In this document: positions 62,734 to 64,000 of the stretch, one piece after another
Numbering within the stretch: the first letter of the stretch is position 1
How the letters are laid out: every line of letters starts with the position of its first letter
Assembly: GCA_040772505.1 (NCBI GenBank)
Contig: JAXGYA010000001.1
Coordinates: 558,001 to 622,000 of the forward strand
Reading direction: 5' to 3'
Source of the DNA: Mariniphaga sp040772505
GTDB lineage: Bacteria; Bacteroidota; Bacteroidia; Bacteroidales; Prolixibacteraceae
Length of the DNA stretch: 64,000 nucleotides
Notes under the pieces: generated by a model
What the model saw: the letters and a program-made list of their open reading frames with translations, nothing else
Database searches by the model: none
What the model was told of the DNA's origin: nothing
Translations under genes and position numbers: made by a program

Positions 62734-62764
62734 AACTGTTCTATTTTTATGGGGCAGTTTTTTT
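62734..62764 (+). terminator. Intrinsic terminator after the small DNA-binding gene
   Basis: Stem AACTGTTC / GGGGCAGTT (8 bp with G-T pairs) followed by a run of T (62758-62764). It sits 30 bp after the stop at 62704. Confidence 0.6.
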
Positions 62765-62783
62765 AATATTTAAACAAATCAAA

Positions 62784-63578
62784 ATGAAGAAGTATTTACT
62801 GTTATTTATCGCATCATTTTTCTTTGCATTCTATTCCTGCAAAACGGAAAAACCCTGGCAGCAACTGTTCAACGGTGAAAATTTAGATGGTTGGGAGACT
62901 TATCTCGGTACACCCATAACCGGTTTTGAAGACCTTGCAGAAACTGCAACAACGGATAGGGTTTTTTCAGTTGTTGAGCAGGACGGTGAGAAACTTATCC
63001 GTATTACCGGAGAGGTCAACGGCTCGCTGGCAACCCGCGACACTTTTGCAAATTACCATTTGCAGCTGGTTTTCAAATGGGGAGCGGATGTGTATTCAAA
63101 CCGGAACAGTGGTTTGCTCTATCATAGTTTTGGCGAATTTGGCAAAGCACTTGGCACATGGATGGTGAATATTGAATGTCAGCTGATGCAGGGCAGGGTG
63201 GGGGATACCTACCTGATGAACAACACCTATTGTGAAACTGCTGCTGTGGAAACAGACCGTGGATTTTATTATGACCCAAACGGCGAGGTGCTTCCTTTCA
63301 GCGAAGAGCATAGCGGTAAAGTCATAAACCGGATGGTTGATGCCGAAAACCCCACAGGTGAATGGAACACAATTGACCTATACTGTGTGGGACGCACCTC
63401 CGTTCACGTGGTAAACGGCAAAACGGTGATGGTGAACAACAACACCGGCACTGTGGAAGATGGAAAAATAATTCCGCTTTCCAGTGGTAAGATTCAGTTG
63501 CAGTCAGAAGGCTCTGAGCTGTTTGTAAAAACAATTCAGATTAAACCCATTAAAGAAATTCCCGCCGGAGTTTTATAA
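62784..63578 (+). CDS. DUF1080 (3-keto-disaccharide hydrolase-like) lipoprotein
   Basis: 264 residues. The signal is MKKYLLLFIASFFFAFYSC (lipoprotein Cys about 19). The start WQQLFNGENLDGWETYLG and the jelly-roll core (DTFANYHLQLVFKWG, RNSGLLYHSF, WMVNIECQLMQGRVGDTYL, KIQLQSEGSELFVKTIQIKPI) match DUF1080, a lectin-like fold found in sugar-degrading or keto-sugar-hydrolysing proteins. It acts in the periplasm or on the outer surface. A terminator follows at 63605. Confidence 0.9.
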   Translation: MKKYLLLFIASFFFAFYSCKTEKPWQQLFNGENLDGWETYLGTPITGFEDLAETATTDRVFSVVEQDGEKLIRITGEVNGSLATRDTFANYHLQLVFKWGADVYSNRNSGLLYHSFGEFGKALGTWMVNIECQLMQGRVGDTYLMNNTYCETAAVETDRGFYYDPNGEVLPFSEEHSGKVINRMVDAENPTGEWNTIDLYCVGRTSVHVVNGKTVMVNNNTGTVEDGKIIPLSSGKIQLQSEGSELFVKTIQIKPIKEIPAGVL

Positions 63579-63604
63579 AGAATAGACATCCGATAAAAAT
63601 ATTT

Positions 63605-63635
63605 AGTCCGTTTCTGAAAAGAGACGGACTTTTTG
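63605..63635 (+). terminator. Intrinsic terminator after the DUF1080 gene
   Basis: Stem AGTCCGT..TC / GA..ACGGACT with a CTGAAAAG-type loop, followed by T residues. It lies 27 bp past the stop at 63578 and between two convergent genes. Confidence 0.7.
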
Positions 63636-63654
63636 TCAATAATTGAATTTCTTC

Positions 63655-64000
63655 TTATGAAATTTTCAGACCTGCCATCGGTCCGGGCTTGAGGCTGTGA
63701 ATTTCATCTATCTTCAGCAAAATGACTGCCTTGGGTTTAGGCATTCCGGCTTTAATAGACATCTCTGCCGATTGTTCGTAAATTTCTCCTTCTGTAAGAA
63801 CTTTCGGTGTGCAAACAAACCGGAATCCCTCCATAACCTCCCGGTTCACAACAGCAACCGCATCCAGTGAGCCATCCAGAATATTCTGATAGGTTGTTCT
63901 GCCAACTCCCTCGTTAAAAATCAGGGTCTCGTCATCAAATACACGTGTTGAACGTTTGGGTGCGTTGTTGGGAACACCCTCTTTACTTACAGTAGCATGA
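63655..64000 (-). CDS. Pyridoxamine 5'-phosphate oxidase-like FMN-binding protein, N-terminus beyond right edge
   Basis: The frame is open from the right edge (HATVSKEGVPNNAPKRSTRVF onward) to TAA at 63655, giving about 114 residues. VSKEGVPN, VFDDETLIFNEG, RTTYQNI and VAVVNREVMEGFRFVC, with the C-terminal SAEMSIKAGMPKPKAVILLKIDEI, resemble PNPOx-like split-barrel flavoproteins. The substrate is unknown. An internal ATG at about 63834 would give only a fragment. Confidence 0.8.
   Translation of the reverse strand, partial: HATVSKEGVPNNAPKRSTRVFDDETLIFNEGVGRTTYQNILDGSLDAVAVVNREVMEGFRFVCTPKVLTEGEIYEQSAEMSIKAGMPKPKAVILLKIDEIHSLKPGPMAGLKIS

Overview
The window is chromosomal DNA from a Bacteroidota bacterium, probably a Bacteroidales/Marinilabiliales-type anaerobe. 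The grounds are the -7 element TAnnTTTG with TTTG about 19-21 bp upstream before several genes, weak ribosome sites, many SPII lipoproteins, paired sulfatases, a GH3-serine hydrolase fusion, a Gfo/Idh lipoprotein oxidoreductase and DUF1080. Gene families were recognised by reading; no database search was possible.

Layout. 1-12.5 kb: one tight minus-strand export operon (ABC ATPase, ABC permease fused to an M1-peptidase-like region, TolC, membrane fusion protein, two RND pumps; the last runs off the left edge). 12.8-28.4 kb: core genes. These are pheS with a likely Phe attenuator leader, a YihX-like phosphatase, a cyclophilin lipoprotein, an orphan ACP-like protein, an ECF sigma module, pncB, purA, a Fur-like regulator, rel/spoT, a GDP-heptose gene pair with a glycosyltransferase, a NUDIX gene and miaA. 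28.5-34.7 kb: a scarred region with tandem repeats, an internally deleted transposase, a ROK-kinase start fused to a Wzi-like outer-membrane protein, and two sulfatases.

34.8-52 kb: an AT-rich accessory island. It opens with the 5' part of a group II intron. Next comes a compact minus-strand operon, read from 48857 down to 35115: PLD-SNF2 helicase, Eco57I-like N6-adenine methylase, DprA-like protein, CRR6-like protein, uracil-DNA-glycosylase-like protein, an unknown protein, a DpnD/PcfM-like pseudogene, and McrB (with EVE/PUA-like readers) plus McrC. Remnants of IS982-, IS481- and IS630-type elements and of a SMUG2-like glycosylase follow. This operon is the best candidate for an undescribed composite defence system: a DISARM-like helicase/methylase pair, a modification-dependent nuclease and a base-excision-type enzyme appear to share one transcript.

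52-55.1 kb: a pirin and a ring-cleaving dioxygenase, followed by an esterase cut off by a second IS630-type element. 55.1-64 kb: two tRNA genes (CAU, GAA) close the island, then core and saccharide genes: an M16 peptidase, an O-methyltransferase, a Gfo/Idh oxidoreductase, a GH3-beta-lactamase fusion, a small DNA-binding protein, a DUF1080 lipoprotein and a partial FMN-binding protein.
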